Source: Persicitalea jodogahamensis | Lineage (GTDB): Bacteria; Bacteroidota; Bacteroidia; Cytophagales; Spirosomataceae | Reading direction: 5' to 3' | Assembly (NCBI RefSeq): GCF_014651615.1 | Contig: NZ_BMXF01000001.1 | Span: 682,001 to 746,000, forward strand | Length of the DNA: 64,000 bases | Shown: positions 42,879 through 52,746 of the stretch, piece by piece | How the letters are laid out: the number at the start of each line of letters is the position of its first letter | Numbering within the stretch: position 1 is the first letter of the stretch | Position numbers and translations under genes: made by a program | Notes under the pieces: model-generated | The model's input: only the letters and a program-made list of their open reading frames with translations | Told to the model about the DNA's origin: nothing | Database searches by the model: none

Positions 42879-45800
42879 TTAAAGACCGACATTGACCGAA
42901 ACGCCGAGGTTACGGCTGAACGGCAGTCCGCCGTATTCCATAAACTCACCCGGACGGTTGCTGTATAGGCCTTCGGGGTTAATGCCATCTTTGGCCGTGC
43001 GGTAGAGGTACATCAGGTTACGGCCCACAAGGCTCACGCGCAACGACTGCACTTTAATTTTCTCAAGAACCGAGGCAGGAACGCTATAGCCCACCGATAC
43101 CTCACGGAGTGATACCCACGAGTTCTCGAACACGGAGTATTCACGAATTCCGGAACTCCACTGTGAAAGGTTTTCGTAGTAAGCATAAGCAGGGATAGGA
43201 GTCAGGTAGCCTTTTTCTACTGCTTCGGAATAAGGCATTCCTCCCAGATCGACCAGATTGTCGCCCACTTTCACCTCGTAGCCATCGGCTAGTACACCTT
43301 CCGGAATGATACCGTCGTTGCGGACATTGCCCTGCGCATCGGTAAACTGAATACCGCCGGTTTCGGCGTCGCGTCCGAACAAGCTGTTTGCGAAACTACC
43401 GTTGGCCGAACCATACTGGTGCGTGCCGGAGCCCATCAACCCACCAAACTTGCCGTCCAACTGTACGGTGGCCGTGAAGTTGCCGTAGCGGAAGTTGTTC
43501 ATGTTACTGAGCAGGAAATTCTCCATCATCGTTCCGAGCTCCTTGTTGCCCTGACCGTAAGCACCGCTCCGCAGGTACGAAGGGTAGCCGCCAGTGGTTC
43601 CGCTGGCCGCGCCAATAACGCGCTGGCCATTGGCAGGATTATTGGGATCCGCAGACTCGTAAGTAGCGAAGCCGTAAGGCGTTACCAGCATACCGTACTG
43701 CTCGCCAACTTTAGCGATGGAACGGACATCGGCTCCAAATCCAAGAGCCAGCTCGTAGGTATCGGTACCTTCCACCAGGTCAAGGATTTTGTTACGGTTG
43801 CGGGTGAAATTGATGTTGGTGTTCCACTCGAACTTACCCCTCTTGATAGGTGTGGCGTTGATCATCAGCTCAATACCTTTGTTCTGAATCTCACCCGCGT
43901 TCACCAGTTTACGATTGAGACCTGATTCCGAAGCAATCGGTAAGCTCAGGATCTCGTTACGGGTCAACTTATTGTATACGGTAAAGTCCAAGCCAATGCG
44001 ACCGCTGAAGAATCGAACATCAGCCCCCAGTTCCCATTCACGGGCGAGGCGATTCCTCAGATTGTAGTTAGGAAGCGTGTTGTCGCTGAAACCGGAAACA
44101 TTGATCTGACTACCATCGGGCAAAGTGTACTGTCCTTGAGGACTGTAATTTCCTGCCCGGTTAGTAGAGTAGGCGTCTGTGTCACCACCGGTGAAGCCAT
44201 AACTGGCGCGCAGCTTGCCAAACGACAACCAATTGGGGGTGCTATTGAGTGACTCAGTGAATATCCAGGCCAAACCCACAGCAGGATAGGAGTAAGAGTA
44301 ATCACCACTGCCGTCGGCGTAAGTGAGCGTGGACGACCAGTCATTCCGGACGCTGAAATTAAGCGTCAGTGCGTCACGATATGTCACATCCCCGTAAGCG
44401 TAGAGTGCATCAATGCGGCGGGAAGACGCTAGTCCGTTATCGTAATTCAGGGTATTCTGGCTGTTGGCTAGTGAATAAACCCTCGGTACCCGCAATCCAC
44501 CATTGGTAGAGGCAGAGAACCTGCGTCCTCCATTGATGCGGTTACTTTCACCGCCAATATTAAAGCTGACGTTGAAATTATCCCCGAATTGATGATTGGC
44601 CATCAACAAGCCCTGAATACGGGATTGATTTTCGTTTTCGGTGAACTCACTGTAATAGCCTCCCGAGTATCCTGCGTTGGGTCCGGGTTGACGGCCACTT
44701 CCTGTGGTAAGTTGCGTTTGGATGTTACCCCGCAGCAAGAAGCTCAGCCAGGGGGTAAGCTTACCGTTTAGGTCTACGTTGGTACGGAAAACCTTCTCAT
44801 TCCGTAACTGACGGTCTTCAAAAGTATCCCACATGAACTGGCTGATGAAATAGGGGTCGTTGGCACCCTGACGGCGTCCGCCCGCAACCGGATCTTCGTA
44901 GTTTTTGGACCAGTAATCGATGTCAAGTGAACGAGGACGGCTGAATACAAATCTGAACACGGGATTGAAGTTGCCTCCCTGACGGATAGGGTTGACCATG
45001 TCGTTGTCCGTGTAGTCTGCACTCACATCGAGACTGAATATTTTGCCGATCTTCTGTGTGCCGCGAATATTGAAGTTGTTCCGCTTCATTTCGGTACCAG
45101 CGGGCATAATGGTGGTATTTTTCAGCCCCGAATAAGAGGCCCGGAAAGATCCCCGATCGTTTCCTCCTTCAATGGCAACGTTGTGGTTAATATACTTACC
45201 CGTCTGAAAAAAGCTCAACGGATCGTTGGCCTGCCAGGGGATCATGCGGCCATCCAGGTCACGAACGGGCTGCCCGTCAAATTTGGGTCCGTAGTTGTAA
45301 ACCCAGTTATTGTTGGCGCGTTCCACTTCGCGTGTACCATCGGCGCCGATCGGAAACGGCCCCAATCCGGCGCCATACTGATTCTGCAAATCCAGGAACT
45401 GATACGCATTCTCAAATGAGGTCGTGAGGTTGTAGGTTACGCCCAGCCCTGTGTTGGTGCGTCCTTTCTTGGTTTGAATAACTACTACGCCGTTCAGTGC
45501 CTCTGAGCCGTAGAGTGCACTGGCTGCAGAACCTTTCAACACCGTCATTGACTCGATGTTGTCAGGATTGATGTTCTTCATAATGTTACCGAAGTCCTGG
45601 CCCGCGCCCCAAGAGTTAGCTCCTGAAGTACCGGGACGGATCAGCACGCCATCAATGACGAACAGTGGTTGAGTGTTGCCACTCAGGGAGGCGTTACCCC
45701 GGATACGAATGCGTGACGAGGACATAGGTCCCCCCGTGCCCTGGTTGATCATGACACCCGCGACTTTTCCCTGCAGGGCATTGACCATATTGGCATTGTT

Positions 45801-46223
45801 GGTACGGGTGATATCCGTGCCATCGATAGTAGTAGCCGAAAAAGAAAGCTTGCGCGTTTCCGTGGTCATACCGAAGCCCGTAACAACTACTTCATTGAGT
45901 AGTTTGGTGTCTTCCTCGAGTGTGACGGTTAAAGTGCTGGCATTTCCGACGGGTACTTCCTTGCCCAGATAGCCAATGGAAGAGAAAACCAGAATGGCGT
46001 CGTCAGAAGCGATGTTGACCCGAAATTTTCCGCTCGCATCGGTGGCACCACCATTGTTAGTGCCTTTTACCAAATAGGATACACCCGGCAAAGGCACGCC
46101 CGATTGGTCGCTGACAGTACCGGAGACGGCCTGTCGATTTTGCGCCATACCACTCGTCGTGCCAGCGAACAGCGCGAAGAGTAGCATGAGCACGCGATAA
46201 GAAGGTAGATTTTTTAATCGCAT
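42879..46223 (-). CDS. SusC/RagA-family TonB-linked outer membrane transporter
   Basis: An 1114-residue TonB-dependent transporter. Signal peptide (ending SGMAQ), a carboxypeptidase-like domain (about 32-115, VSGTVSDQSGVPLPGVSYLV to VFSSIGYLGK), the SusC connector LNEVVVTGFG, and a plug with GKVAGVMINQGTG, RIRIRGNASLSG, PLFVIDGV and VLKGSAASALYGSEALNGVV, then a 22-strand-type barrel. It imports a ligand with energy from TonB together with the SusD-like lipoprotein downstream. The upstream neighbours on the same strand encode an exported haloperoxidase-like and two propeller or redox proteins instead of glycosidases. Confidence 0.95.
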   Translation of the reverse strand: MRLKNLPSYRVLMLLFALFAGTTSGMAQNRQAVSGTVSDQSGVPLPGVSYLVKGTNNGGATDASGKFRVNIASDDAILVFSSIGYLGKEVPVGNASTLTVTLEEDTKLLNEVVVTGFGMTTETRKLSFSATTIDGTDITRTNNANMVNALQGKVAGVMINQGTGGPMSSSRIRIRGNASLSGNTQPLFVIDGVLIRPGTSGANSWGAGQDFGNIMKNINPDNIESMTVLKGSAASALYGSEALNGVVVIQTKKGRTNTGLGVTYNLTTSFENAYQFLDLQNQYGAGLGPFPIGADGTREVERANNNWVYNYGPKFDGQPVRDLDGRMIPWQANDPLSFFQTGKYINHNVAIEGGNDRGSFRASYSGLKNTTIMPAGTEMKRNNFNIRGTQKIGKIFSLDVSADYTDNDMVNPIRQGGNFNPVFRFVFSRPRSLDIDYWSKNYEDPVAGGRRQGANDPYFISQFMWDTFEDRQLRNEKVFRTNVDLNGKLTPWLSFLLRGNIQTQLTTGSGRQPGPNAGYSGGYYSEFTENENQSRIQGLLMANHQFGDNFNVSFNIGGESNRINGGRRFSASTNGGLRVPRVYSLANSQNTLNYDNGLASSRRIDALYAYGDVTYRDALTLNFSVRNDWSSTLTYADGSGDYSYSYPAVGLAWIFTESLNSTPNWLSFGKLRASYGFTGGDTDAYSTNRAGNYSPQGQYTLPDGSQINVSGFSDNTLPNYNLRNRLAREWELGADVRFFSGRIGLDFTVYNKLTRNEILSLPIASESGLNRKLVNAGEIQNKGIELMINATPIKRGKFEWNTNINFTRNRNKILDLVEGTDTYELALGFGADVRSIAKVGEQYGMLVTPYGFATYESADPNNPANGQRVIGAASGTTGGYPSYLRSGAYGQGNKELGTMMENFLLSNMNNFRYGNFTATVQLDGKFGGLMGSGTHQYGSANGSFANSLFGRDAETGGIQFTDAQGNVRNDGIIPEGVLADGYEVKVGDNLVDLGGMPYSEAVEKGYLTPIPAYAYYENLSQWSSGIREYSVFENSWVSLREVSVGYSVPASVLEKIKVQSLRVSLVGRNLMYLYRTAKDGINPEGLYSNRPGEFMEYGGLPFSRNLGVSVNVGL

Positions 46224-46319
46224 AGTAGATAGATAGTTAGTTGTAAAAATTTAATAAAGTAAGGATGGTAAACGTATAATGTATAGTATGGTTAATCTAA
46301 TGAGAACCAAACATATATC

Positions 46320-46348
46320 CAAAGATATGGATTTTTTTGAAGCAACAA
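46320..46348 (-). promoter_or_regulatory. Promoter of the susCD-like operon
   Basis: Minus strand: TTG (46348-46346), 18-base spacer, TATCTTTG (46327-46320), close to the Bacteroidota consensus. A second TAnnTTTG match (TATGTTTG, 46315-46308) lies just downstream. The leader would be about 90 bases. This promoter separates susCD from the haloperoxidase operon. Confidence 0.6.
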
Positions 46349-46450
46349 GACTGTTTATTAAAAAAAATTAAAAATGATTCTTGATTCCTGTCAATCTGAA
46401 AAGATATAAAGAGAATCAACGGATTTGCTTGACAGAATGGCCGAGGCGCA

Positions 46451-47794
46451 TCATCTGCTCTTTACAGCGCGCGGGTGGTTATCTCTCTGACTCAGATTGA
46501 TCTTCTGCAAAACCATCTTGCCAACCAGCTCACCCTGTACCTGGCCTTCCTCAATAGCTGCCCGGTAGTGAATGCCCCCATACAGCCGGCTGATGGCAGC
46601 TTCATCACATGCTGCCCTAAATGATCCGAAAGCTCGCTCAGGCAAGCCGTACTCGACCTCCGTATCGTCCACGAAAGCGAAGGCGCTTCCAAAATAGTCG
46701 GCCAGAACGGTAGCGGAAGCGGTGGAGATAACGCTGTGTCCACTGGTGTACTCTGGGAAGGGGGGCGTTTGAAGCAGCGGGCGCCATTTTTCGTCGATGT
46801 AGGTATTGATAACCGTTTCAGGACGAATCAATTGGCTGCGGTACTTTTCGTCCCAGCAACTGATGAATCCATCGAAAAGCGCGATAGAAGTAATCAGGTA
46901 GGCTCCGGCGGTGGCGACCATATCCAGTTTCGCAGTGGCGGCTGCCCGCCCCGCGATGGACATCCAATGCCCGCCGGGGGATAGTTTTTTGGTTGCGAAA
47001 TTTAAGTGTCCCTGGGTATTCAGGTAAAAAGGATTGCAATCCCAGTAGCTGGCAACGAGCGTTTGCTCTTTTGACATACTTCGCGTTATATCGTACACTT
47101 CCCGTGTTTGGCGCATGAATTCACTTTTGGGATCAGTACTGAATGCGGGTGGCGGTGCGGGCTTGAATTGCTGGGCCGAATCGAGCGTCAGCGGGCGAAT
47201 GCGGTTCCAGTAGGGTTCGACGGCGGGGATGTAGCCCGGCGGGGTAGGAATCCATTTGCCGGGTGCTTTGCTATAGGCATACCGGCGGGTGCGTCGCGTT
47301 TCGCGGTACTGGTCTTCTGCGGCCCATTTCAGGATGCTATCGCTGACGGCCTGTCCAAAACGCAGAGAGTTTTTATAGACTTCCGGGTCATCTTCGCCGA
47401 TTTCGTGAAGGAGCACCGCCACGCTGTCTTGCAATAAGTTTTCGGAAAACACCAGCTTTCCACCCGTTTTGAAGAAAGCCTGAAGCGCGGCCAAAGGGTA
47501 GTTTATGGTACCCTGCGCAGGGATAGACGCTACATTCGGAATGCCCGAAATCTGGCCGTGTAGGCTCAGGTAGTTTTCCTTATCCAGTACAAGAATTTCG
47601 TAAGCCGCGACATTGGCGTACATATAGACACGACTGGCTACCGGAGGCGAAAATATATCGTGAACGATCGTGCGGGTAAGATTTTTCTGGGCGCGATGAA
47701 ACAATTCAGTGGGAGACTGAGACTGACATACACCCGCCGCCTCTGCCACAAAAAGGCAGCCTATCGTACAGAGTATATGCCTGAAACTACGCAT
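46451..47794 (-). CDS. Exported vanadium haloperoxidase / PAP2-family protein
   Basis: A 447-residue protein with a signal peptide. It carries the three vanadate/phosphate-binding motifs of the haloperoxidase-PAP2 superfamily: Lys317...Arg324-Pro325 (KYRSQLIRPE), TSGH with His353 (PEYTSGHS), and SRLYGGIHY with Arg403 and His409, the residue that bonds vanadate. Such proteins are either vanadium haloperoxidases, oxidising halides with peroxide, or acid phosphatases; the sequence layout fits the all-helical secreted haloperoxidase-like group. It ends the operon with the ASPIC protein (six-base gap) and the copper/haem protein. The activity class needs assay. Confidence 0.85.
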   Translation of the reverse strand: MRSFRHILCTIGCLFVAEAAGVCQSQSPTELFHRAQKNLTRTIVHDIFSPPVASRVYMYANVAAYEILVLDKENYLSLHGQISGIPNVASIPAQGTINYPLAALQAFFKTGGKLVFSENLLQDSVAVLLHEIGEDDPEVYKNSLRFGQAVSDSILKWAAEDQYRETRRTRRYAYSKAPGKWIPTPPGYIPAVEPYWNRIRPLTLDSAQQFKPAPPPAFSTDPKSEFMRQTREVYDITRSMSKEQTLVASYWDCNPFYLNTQGHLNFATKKLSPGGHWMSIAGRAAATAKLDMVATAGAYLITSIALFDGFISCWDEKYRSQLIRPETVINTYIDEKWRPLLQTPPFPEYTSGHSVISTASATVLADYFGSAFAFVDDTEVEYGLPERAFGSFRAACDEAAISRLYGGIHYRAAIEEGQVQGELVGKMVLQKINLSQRDNHPRAVKSR

Positions 47795-47800
47795 CTGATT

Positions 47801-50800
47801 CTATTTTTCAATTTGATTGATTCGAAATACTGTTGTTTCATCGTCGTTCCGGCCCAGCACCAGCCATTTTTCCCCATTGACGCTAACTACTTCCAGCGAG
47901 CGTACGTCGCCGCTGGCCCAAAGACCCGTATCTTCCGGCCCGACGGCCTCAAAATTCAGGGGCGTAGTTTGCCGCAAAACCAAACCGAAAGAAGCATCGG
48001 CGGGGCCCAGTTGCACGCGGTAAGGTGCGAAGTTGCCCGCCACAACCAGGTCCTTTTTACCGTCCCCGTTCAGGTCGTCAGCCAGGACACCGCTGATTCG
48101 GGAAAATTGTGCGGAGCGTGGTAGTTCGTGTACTACAAAATCGAAGCTCCCTTTGTTTTCCAACACCACGCTTGCCAGTTGGGTGCAGGAGAGTTTTTTG
48201 GATTGGGCAGCGGCTTCCGCGCCAAACATGTCCGCTACGGTGGCGCCGGCGTACGACTCGTACGAAAGGTACTTTCGCCGGAGCGGAACTACCTGATCCA
48301 GCATTTCGTCCCGCGAGAACATCGGGTAGCTTTTATCCCCTATATAATAGCTGATGATCGGATCGACAAGCCCGTCTTTGTCAAAGTCGTCGTAATGAAG
48401 GGTCATGGGCTTTTCGGGAGAGGCCTTGAATTGCGTATTCAATCCGCAGTTGCCCGCCACGAAATCCAGGTCACCGTCGCCATCGAGGTCGACGGCGGTG
48501 AGGGATGCCCACATGCCTTCGGTGTTCTGCAAGCCCGCACTTTTAACTTCTTCAAACTTTCCTTTTGTATTTTCAAATGTGCGAATGCCCATCCAATCGC
48601 CCGCAAGTACCAAGTCCTGGCGATCGTCTTTATTCAAATCCGTAAATACCGCGGCGGTAATCATGCCGGGTGCAAGCAGTTGCTCACTCCATTCGGCGGT
48701 GACGTCCGTAAAACGTGCCTGTCCTGATTGACTGTCGTTGCGGAGCAAATAGCTGCGGGCGGCTTCAGGAAAGGCACCCGGAACGGCGCGGCCTCCGACA
48801 AACAGATCCAGGTCGCCATCGCCGTCTATATCGGCACTGGCAACGCACTGTTTTGGGTTTAGCATGGCAGGCAATGCCGTCGGGACGAAGCGAAGCGTAT
48901 CGCTTCCTTCATTAATATACAGGTGATCCTGGTATTCTGGTGACTGTGCTTCGTACTCATTACCACCGCTGGCGACGTACAAATCCAGATCGCCATCGCC
49001 ATCCGCATCGAAAAAATGCGCCGCTACTTCCTCAGATGTCACGTGCTGCCGCCACGGCTGAATGGGTGCGGCAGTGAAGCGACCATCAGCGGTTTGTAGG
49101 TACAAAGCACCAAACTGATTGACCGCTCCACCAAAAAACAGGTCTTCCCGGCCATCGCCATTGACATCGCCCCGCGCCAGGGCAGGGCCCATGCGCGACA
49201 ACTGGTAGGGAATAAGTACCTCTACCTTGAAATCAACAAACTCATTTTCCTGGTGGTAAAAGTCCAGGCCGGTCTGCGAGGGAGCGAGCTGCTCGAATAG
49301 TGTCGGAGCAGATTCTTTCACCAGAATATTTTTCAAACTACCTTTCTCAGCCTTGCCTTCATCAACTACCAGCAACTGATTGGCCTTAGGGTTGACCAAG
49401 CGCGTGCGTTCGCCCGAAGGCCAAGCCACCACGACGGAATCTACCTTGGTTTCTTTGCCCAAACCAAAATGCAAATCCGTAGTCACCGACGACAAGTACC
49501 CGCGCACCGGGTAACACTCCTGGTACTGCATTTTCCCACCAGCGTATGTCCACGCCTTGGCTCCCAAAGTACTAGCCGAGGACTTTTTTCCCTGCAATCG
49601 CAGCGTGAGGTAGTTATTCTTCGGGGCGTTATTTTGGTAAATAAAGATTGGCTCGTTGATATTCGAAATCACAATATCCAGATCGCCGTCCTGATCGAAA
49701 TCGGCGTAGGCGGCGGCATTGGAAACCGTAGCTTCGGTCAGGCCCCATTGGTCGGACACATCCTTAAACCGTAACCCATCAGCTGCTTCGCCGCCCCGGT
49801 TGCGCAGTACGTAGTTTTGTAGCTTGTTGGAAGGCATTTTCTGCACCAATCCGTAGGTCCTGAAATTGAGATTCCCCTTGGCGGCTTCTTTCAACTGCTC
49901 ATCGGCAACGGTGTATTTCAGGAAGTCCATATTCGTAAAATCCCGCAGGTAACCATTCGTAATCAGAATATCCTTCCAACCGTCGTTATCGAAGTCGGCC
50001 ATGAGTCCGGCCCAGCTCCAGTCGGTATTGGAGATGCCCGCCAGTTGGCCTATCTCGCTGAATTTTACTTGTTTTTCTAGGTTTTGGCCCACATTCAAAT
50101 GGAGCATATTGCGCATTTGCTGGTGGTAGTAGCCACTATCAAGCAGCAGATGGTACTGATCGTACTTGTCCGGACCTTTCAGTAATTTTTGACGGTAGTT
50201 GTCGGCGGGTAGCATGTCGAGCGTCAGCACATCGGGGCGGCCGTCGTTATTAAAATCACCCACGTCCGCTCCCATCGAAAACTCGGAAATATGAGTAAAT
50301 GACTCGCGCAGTGATTCGGTGAAAGTACCGTCGCGGTTGTTCACATGGTAGGCATCTACCTCCGCATAATCACTACTGGTGTATAGGTCGGGCCAGCCGT
50401 CCTGGTTGATATCAGCCACAGTCACACTCAGGCCGAAGTTCAGGGCATTGTTGACAATACCCGCCTGCTGCGTCACATCCTTAAAACGCGGAAAGTTTTT
50501 GCCGCCTTCATTCCGAAACAGGCGATTGCCGAAGTGTGGACTGAAAGCACGTCGCACCTCACGGGTATTGAGGAAAGCATCGACGGTGTTATTGGAATGG
50601 TTCAGCAGGAACATATCCAGATCTCCGTCGCGGTCGTAGTCGAAAAATGCCGCTTGCGTGGAGAGCGTTCCGGGAGCATCGAGGCCCATTTTGCGGGCCA
50701 TTTCCTTAAAAACCGGGACCCCCTTTACTAACCCTTGATTGATGAAAAGCTCATTGGAAAGCTGCATGCTATCCCGAAAAAATCCCGAATGACAGACGTA

Positions 50801-51220
50801 CACATCCAGCCAGCCGTCCTGGTTTACGTCGGCGACACTCACACCGACGGCCCAGGTACCATTGCCCTCGATGCCCGCTTTTTTGCTGACATCGTCAAAC
50901 TGGATCGTGCCCGATTTTTTGGCCGAGCGATTGAGGTATAGCTTATTCGGTACCGTATTGCCCGCCACAAACAGATCAGGCCAACCGTCGTTATCGAAAT
51001 CGCCCACGCCTACGCCGTTGCCATTGTAAAGGTACTCGTATCGAAAAATGTGCAGGGAATCGTCTTCTTCAATCTTGTTCACAAAGTTCACGCCCGTCAC
51101 TTCGCCCGGCAGGCGAGTAAAGAGGGTTTGGGAGATGGCTTCGTGCCCCAGACAGCATCCTGCCATTAGCAGGAGTAGTTTCAAACTATCCGGAAAAAGT
51201 TTAGATAAAGTACTCTGCAT
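47801..51220 (-). CDS. Large FG-GAP/VCBS repeat protein with ASPIC/UnbV domain (CRTAC1-like)
   Basis: An 1139-residue exported protein. A first propeller (about 40-520) has many calcium-binding DxNxDGxxD loops (DFDNDGWPDLFV, DVNQDGWLDV, DFNNDGRPDV). The ASPIC/UnbV domain follows (about 530-620: YLTLRLQGKKSSASTLGAKA, CYPVRGYLSSVTTDLHFGLG, VVVAWPSGERT). A second propeller (about 680-1100) contains DVNGDGREDLFFG, DADGDGDLDLYV and DIDGDGDLDLFV. Relatives are surface or extracellular binding proteins of unknown ligand, often beside SusCD pairs. It is the middle gene of a three-gene operon, 17 bases after the copper/haem protein. Confidence 0.9.
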   Translation of the reverse strand: MQSTLSKLFPDSLKLLLLMAGCCLGHEAISQTLFTRLPGEVTGVNFVNKIEEDDSLHIFRYEYLYNGNGVGVGDFDNDGWPDLFVAGNTVPNKLYLNRSAKKSGTIQFDDVSKKAGIEGNGTWAVGVSVADVNQDGWLDVYVCHSGFFRDSMQLSNELFINQGLVKGVPVFKEMARKMGLDAPGTLSTQAAFFDYDRDGDLDMFLLNHSNNTVDAFLNTREVRRAFSPHFGNRLFRNEGGKNFPRFKDVTQQAGIVNNALNFGLSVTVADINQDGWPDLYTSSDYAEVDAYHVNNRDGTFTESLRESFTHISEFSMGADVGDFNNDGRPDVLTLDMLPADNYRQKLLKGPDKYDQYHLLLDSGYYHQQMRNMLHLNVGQNLEKQVKFSEIGQLAGISNTDWSWAGLMADFDNDGWKDILITNGYLRDFTNMDFLKYTVADEQLKEAAKGNLNFRTYGLVQKMPSNKLQNYVLRNRGGEAADGLRFKDVSDQWGLTEATVSNAAAYADFDQDGDLDIVISNINEPIFIYQNNAPKNNYLTLRLQGKKSSASTLGAKAWTYAGGKMQYQECYPVRGYLSSVTTDLHFGLGKETKVDSVVVAWPSGERTRLVNPKANQLLVVDEGKAEKGSLKNILVKESAPTLFEQLAPSQTGLDFYHQENEFVDFKVEVLIPYQLSRMGPALARGDVNGDGREDLFFGGAVNQFGALYLQTADGRFTAAPIQPWRQHVTSEEVAAHFFDADGDGDLDLYVASGGNEYEAQSPEYQDHLYINEGSDTLRFVPTALPAMLNPKQCVASADIDGDGDLDLFVGGRAVPGAFPEAARSYLLRNDSQSGQARFTDVTAEWSEQLLAPGMITAAVFTDLNKDDRQDLVLAGDWMGIRTFENTKGKFEEVKSAGLQNTEGMWASLTAVDLDGDGDLDFVAGNCGLNTQFKASPEKPMTLHYDDFDKDGLVDPIISYYIGDKSYPMFSRDEMLDQVVPLRRKYLSYESYAGATVADMFGAEAAAQSKKLSCTQLASVVLENKGSFDFVVHELPRSAQFSRISGVLADDLNGDGKKDLVVAGNFAPYRVQLGPADASFGLVLRQTTPLNFEAVGPEDTGLWASGDVRSLEVVSVNGEKWLVLGRNDDETTVFRINQIEK

Positions 51221-51237
51221 AAAGTTTTTTAGGTTCT

Positions 51238-52581
51238 TTATTCCCAGTCAAAAGTCAACTGGCTATCCTCTTCCTTTCGTTCGACGTACATCAGAATCAG
51301 CGTCATCATTTCCTGGTCACTGCGCATACTGCCCTCCGAAAGTACCAGCTCCGGCGGGTCGTGGGGATTCATCGGATTCTGGGCCGTGTTGTCGTAAGTG
51401 CCTTCGATGTGTACGACGGCTCCCTTGGGAAGCAGCACGGGCTTTTTATAGCGATATATTTCCTGCCAGCGAAAGTCCCAGGCCGGAATCCTGACCAGCG
51501 GAATCGTATCTCCATCGGCCTTGGTAGCGTATGCCTTAAACGACTTACCCAATTGGTGCATGTGCGGCCAGGCATAAAGCAACGACACGTCGGGCTGATT
51601 ATTCGCCACGCGCAGCGCGAACGATTTGACCTCGTTGGCAAAGATCATAAATGGCGGCGTAATGTCCTTTTGGCCGATCCCACCCGAACCCAGACTGATG
51701 ACTTTCACCTCGCGTTCAATCGGTTCCTTCTTGAAAAAAAAGTTGACCCCGTTGATACTCTCCGCATCTATCGCCGAAGGCCCATAATGAACCGTAAGGA
51801 GCACTACACCCCGGCGGGGCATCACCCAACCCATGCCTTTGGGGTAAGTTTCGAAGGTAGCTCCGGGAATCCATCCACCGTAGTAGGTCATTTCTTTCTT
51901 GTACTTCAGCCATTGCAGGTAGTCGCTTTTCGAATCGCCGCTCAGGTTGACACTGGTGACGGTATTGTACAAGTCGATGGTGGCGTCTTCCACCGGATGG
52001 ATGGCGAAGTTGGCATGGTGAATGATTTTTTTATTATTCGAAGTGAACTCTATAGCTTCTACGTTGGCTGCCGCTGCCATTTCAAAGGGTACTTTGAACA
52101 CCATGAATCGTTCCTTCCCGTCGCCTTGCTGGACAAAGGGTTCCGACATCCTAAGTGTCAGGTCAGGCTTACGCTCGTAGGCGGTCCCTGCTTCGGCCCG
52201 CTCGAGCAGGGCCTTTTCGGCTTTTTGATTTCCTTTTCCTTTGGGCGTGCCGGCGTCTATCCAGGCTACGATGCTGGCAATTTCCGAATCATCCAACGAA
52301 CGGTTATTGGCGAAATCCACGTAATGGTCATCCGCCTTCCAGGGCGGCATGTAGCGGGTGCTGACTACCTTGCGAATGAATTTAGACCGCTTTACTACAT
52401 CTTCGTAGGTGATGAGGGAAAAGGGGGCGGCTTCACCCGGACGATGGCAAACCGCGCAATTATTAAGAATTATGGGCTGAATGTTCTCGTAAAAAGTAAC
52501 GGATTGAGCACGAGCCGTTGCCGCGGTCAGACAAATTACGGCCAGACAGGAGAAGAGGTACTTTATTGGTTTTAGAATCAT
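51238..52581 (-). CDS. Cytochrome c / copper type II monooxygenase-like fusion
   Basis: A 447-residue exported protein, start at the ATG 52581 giving signal peptide MILKPIKYLFSC...TARAQ. Residues 30-115 form a c-type haem domain (CAVCH 42-46, likely Met78 ligand in RYMPPW). Residues 150-447 resemble the peptidylglycine/dopamine monooxygenase core: His188-His189 (IIHHANF), His265 (LLTVHYGP), His340 and His342 (WPHMHQLGKSF), and a Met in SDQEMMTLILMYVE (Met425/426). These fit the CuH and CuM sites of PHM. The haem could feed electrons in place of ascorbate. It is the first gene of the operon. The substrate is unknown. Confidence 0.82.
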   Translation of the reverse strand: MILKPIKYLFSCLAVICLTAATARAQSVTFYENIQPIILNNCAVCHRPGEAAPFSLITYEDVVKRSKFIRKVVSTRYMPPWKADDHYVDFANNRSLDDSEIASIVAWIDAGTPKGKGNQKAEKALLERAEAGTAYERKPDLTLRMSEPFVQQGDGKERFMVFKVPFEMAAAANVEAIEFTSNNKKIIHHANFAIHPVEDATIDLYNTVTSVNLSGDSKSDYLQWLKYKKEMTYYGGWIPGATFETYPKGMGWVMPRRGVVLLTVHYGPSAIDAESINGVNFFFKKEPIEREVKVISLGSGGIGQKDITPPFMIFANEVKSFALRVANNQPDVSLLYAWPHMHQLGKSFKAYATKADGDTIPLVRIPAWDFRWQEIYRYKKPVLLPKGAVVHIEGTYDNTAQNPMNPHDPPELVLSEGSMRSDQEMMTLILMYVERKEEDSQLTFDWE

Positions 52582-52746
52582 TTTTCGAGAAAAGGTGAGC
52601 CGCGCTTTTCTCAAAATTAAAAAATTTCAATAAAGAAGGCTAATTGCGCTCTGGCTCCGGCGGCATTTCCCGTAACTCGCATACAGAAACAATCCACTCT
52701 TCCGCGTTCAGAGCGATTATTTTCCGGCAGTTTTCTTTTTGAAATT

